Virus record (IMG/VR): IMGVR_UViG_3300044961_000289
Coordinates: 1 to 21,833 of that record
DNA: 21,833 nucleotides
Strand: one strand, 5' to 3'
Source: a virus
Shown here: positions 20,994 to 21,833 of the stretch, in pieces
Numbering within the stretch: position 1 is the stretch's first letter
Layout of the letters: every line of letters begins with the position of its first letter
Program-made: the position numbers and the translations under genes
Notes under the pieces: model-generated
Database searches by the model: none
Told to the model about the DNA's origin: nothing
The model's input: only the letters and a program-made list of their open reading frames with translations

Positions 20994-21406
20994 AGACCCC
21001 TTCCGAGGATTCACAAAACAAACCTAAATACGGCAGCACGATGCGCAGGCAGCGACGCACCAGTGCGTCGGCCAGCGGCCGGCTGGCGTTGGACGTGATC
21101 CAGAAGATCACGTTGCTACCGAAGCGCCCGTGGACATGCCCGGTGCTGTCCACGACCAGGCGCTCCTCGAGCGCCGCCAGCAAAAGCCCGTCAGCGACCG
21201 GGCGTGTTTTGTCCCACTCGTCGAGCAGGACAATTGTCGGTTTGCCGTCCGCACCCAGTTCGGCGGCGCGCAGCAACACGCCCGCCGCGTACACGCGGGA
21301 GGCGTCCCGCTCGACGAATCCGGCGAGGTTGACCCCGCGGATCGCACGCCATGAGGAAATTCTGTAGCTCCATGCCCAGGTCGATCCCGCTGCTGTCGTC
21401 GCTCAT
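20992..21406 (-). pseudogene. Decayed MoxR-like AAA+ ATPase
   Basis: ATG 21406 has a good GGAGG upstream and starts MSDDSSGIDLGMELQNFLMA. The recognisable ATPase then continues in another frame: GVNLAGFVERDASRVYAAGV, a Walker B KPTIVLLDEWDKTRP, LLLAALEERLV, and sensor-like FWITSNASRPLADALVRRCL. A +1 shift is needed near 21345. Even with it there is no P-loop, and the protein ends soon after RIVLPY with an unrelated-looking tail, whereas MoxR-type ATPases usually exceed 250 residues. The simplest reading is an internal deletion that removed the Walker A region plus a 3' truncation. A sequencing error would explain the frame but not the missing P-loop. Confidence 0.7.
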
Positions 21407-21833
21407 TGCGCCGCCTCCGTGTGGCTGATGTCCGTGCCAAGCCGCTCGTCAAGCTTGCCGACCGGAATGCGCACGGATTCTCGAAATTCGTGAAAGAGCC
21501 GGTGCGCACGGCTCTTGTAATCCTCATAGTTGGCGGTGTCGCCTTCCTGGTCGCGGCACATCGCACGCGCTAGATCGCTGATACCCTGCGGCGGCCCCGT
21601 CAGCGCCTGCGGGTTGGCGCTGAACCATGCCGCTACGACATCATCCCATCGCCCTGGCTCATCCGTTCCAGATGCGCCGTTCTGCGCGCCGTTCTGCTGT
21701 CGTTCCCCAGAGGTAGCCTCTCCCCTCGCCTCCGCACGAACAGTGAACGATCCGTCGATGATCGGCCCAGCCGCCGACGCCGGAACGAACGGCAGCATTT
21801 TGTCCAGATACGGCGCAGCGTGCCAGGCGTTGA
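21403..21833 (-). CDS. Hypothetical protein, 5' end beyond the window
   Basis: The frame stays open to the window edge and reads NAWHAAPYLDKMLPFVPASA inward, so the true start is probably outside; ATG 21798 is the first internal start. The central part is low complexity and polar (ARGEATSGERQQNGAQNGAS), followed by a helical C terminus with WDDVVAAWFSANPQ, DLARAMCRDQEGDTANYEDY and SRAHRLFHEF. The stop overlaps the start of the AAA+ remnant (ATGA), so the two were one operon. I do not recognise the family. Confidence 0.6.
   Translation of the reverse strand, partial: NAWHAAPYLDKMLPFVPASAAGPIIDGSFTVRAEARGEATSGERQQNGAQNGASGTDEPGRWDDVVAAWFSANPQALTGPPQGISDLARAMCRDQEGDTANYEDYKSRAHRLFHEFRESVRIPVGKLDERLGTDISHTEAAQ

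Noticed and set aside
20645-20995. Plus-strand open frames across the 20.7-21.0 kb region
   Set aside because: They are Arg- and Ser-rich, lack ribosome sites, and cross the palindrome and the terminator; the minus frame has the better coding composition.

Overview
The window is most of the late region of a tailed, siphovirus-type bacteriophage or prophage from a high-GC bacterium that uses strong Shine-Dalgarno sites. An oppositely oriented block carries a plasmid-style ParA/ParB pair. The packaging and head genes are HK97-like: P27-family small terminase, large terminase, portal, prohead protease and a major capsid protein with its scaffold fused at the N terminus. The host cannot be fixed from the sequence; a Chloroflexota-like host is only a guess from overall protein flavour. 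No integrase, replication gene, endolysin, tRNA or CRISPR array is visible, so this is not the whole element.

Layout on the + strand: terS and terL (40-2143), a small LuxR-type HTH protein (2174-2410), two tandem intrinsic terminators with a candidate promoter between them (2413-2524), then a tightly overlapping run of head, connector and tail genes to 17259. In order these are a small membrane protein, portal, protease, capsid, a Sec-signal protein, connectors and adaptors, tail completion protein, major tail protein, tail chaperones joined by a -1 frameshift, tape measure, a LamG-like lectin protein, a second major-tail-like protein with N-terminal repeats, a distal tail protein and a tail hub with HxH motifs.

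Layout on the - strand, reading right to left: a partial gene entering from the window edge (21833-21403), a decayed MoxR-like AAA+ ATPase (21406-20992), a 20-bp perfect hairpin terminator, a coding-like remnant, a 28-bp perfect palindrome, and then a promoter with an extended -10 driving a five-gene operon. That operon is three small unknown genes, parA and parB (20591-17288), and it converges on the late operon.

The most interesting signals are connected. A 16-bp palindrome, GTTTTCC-TG-GGAAAAC, occurs exactly twice. One copy sits between terL and the HTH gene. The other is the core of the 28-bp palindrome upstream of the par operon promoter. It could be the parS-like centromere of the phage ParB, which would suggest a phage-plasmid lifestyle, or an operator for the HTH protein linking late expression to the maintenance operon. 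Other notable points are a textbook CCCTTTC slippery site, a duplicated tail-tube protein fused to four TQAG repeats, a secreted protein inside the head module, and the terminator-promoter-hairpin arrangement between terminase and portal.
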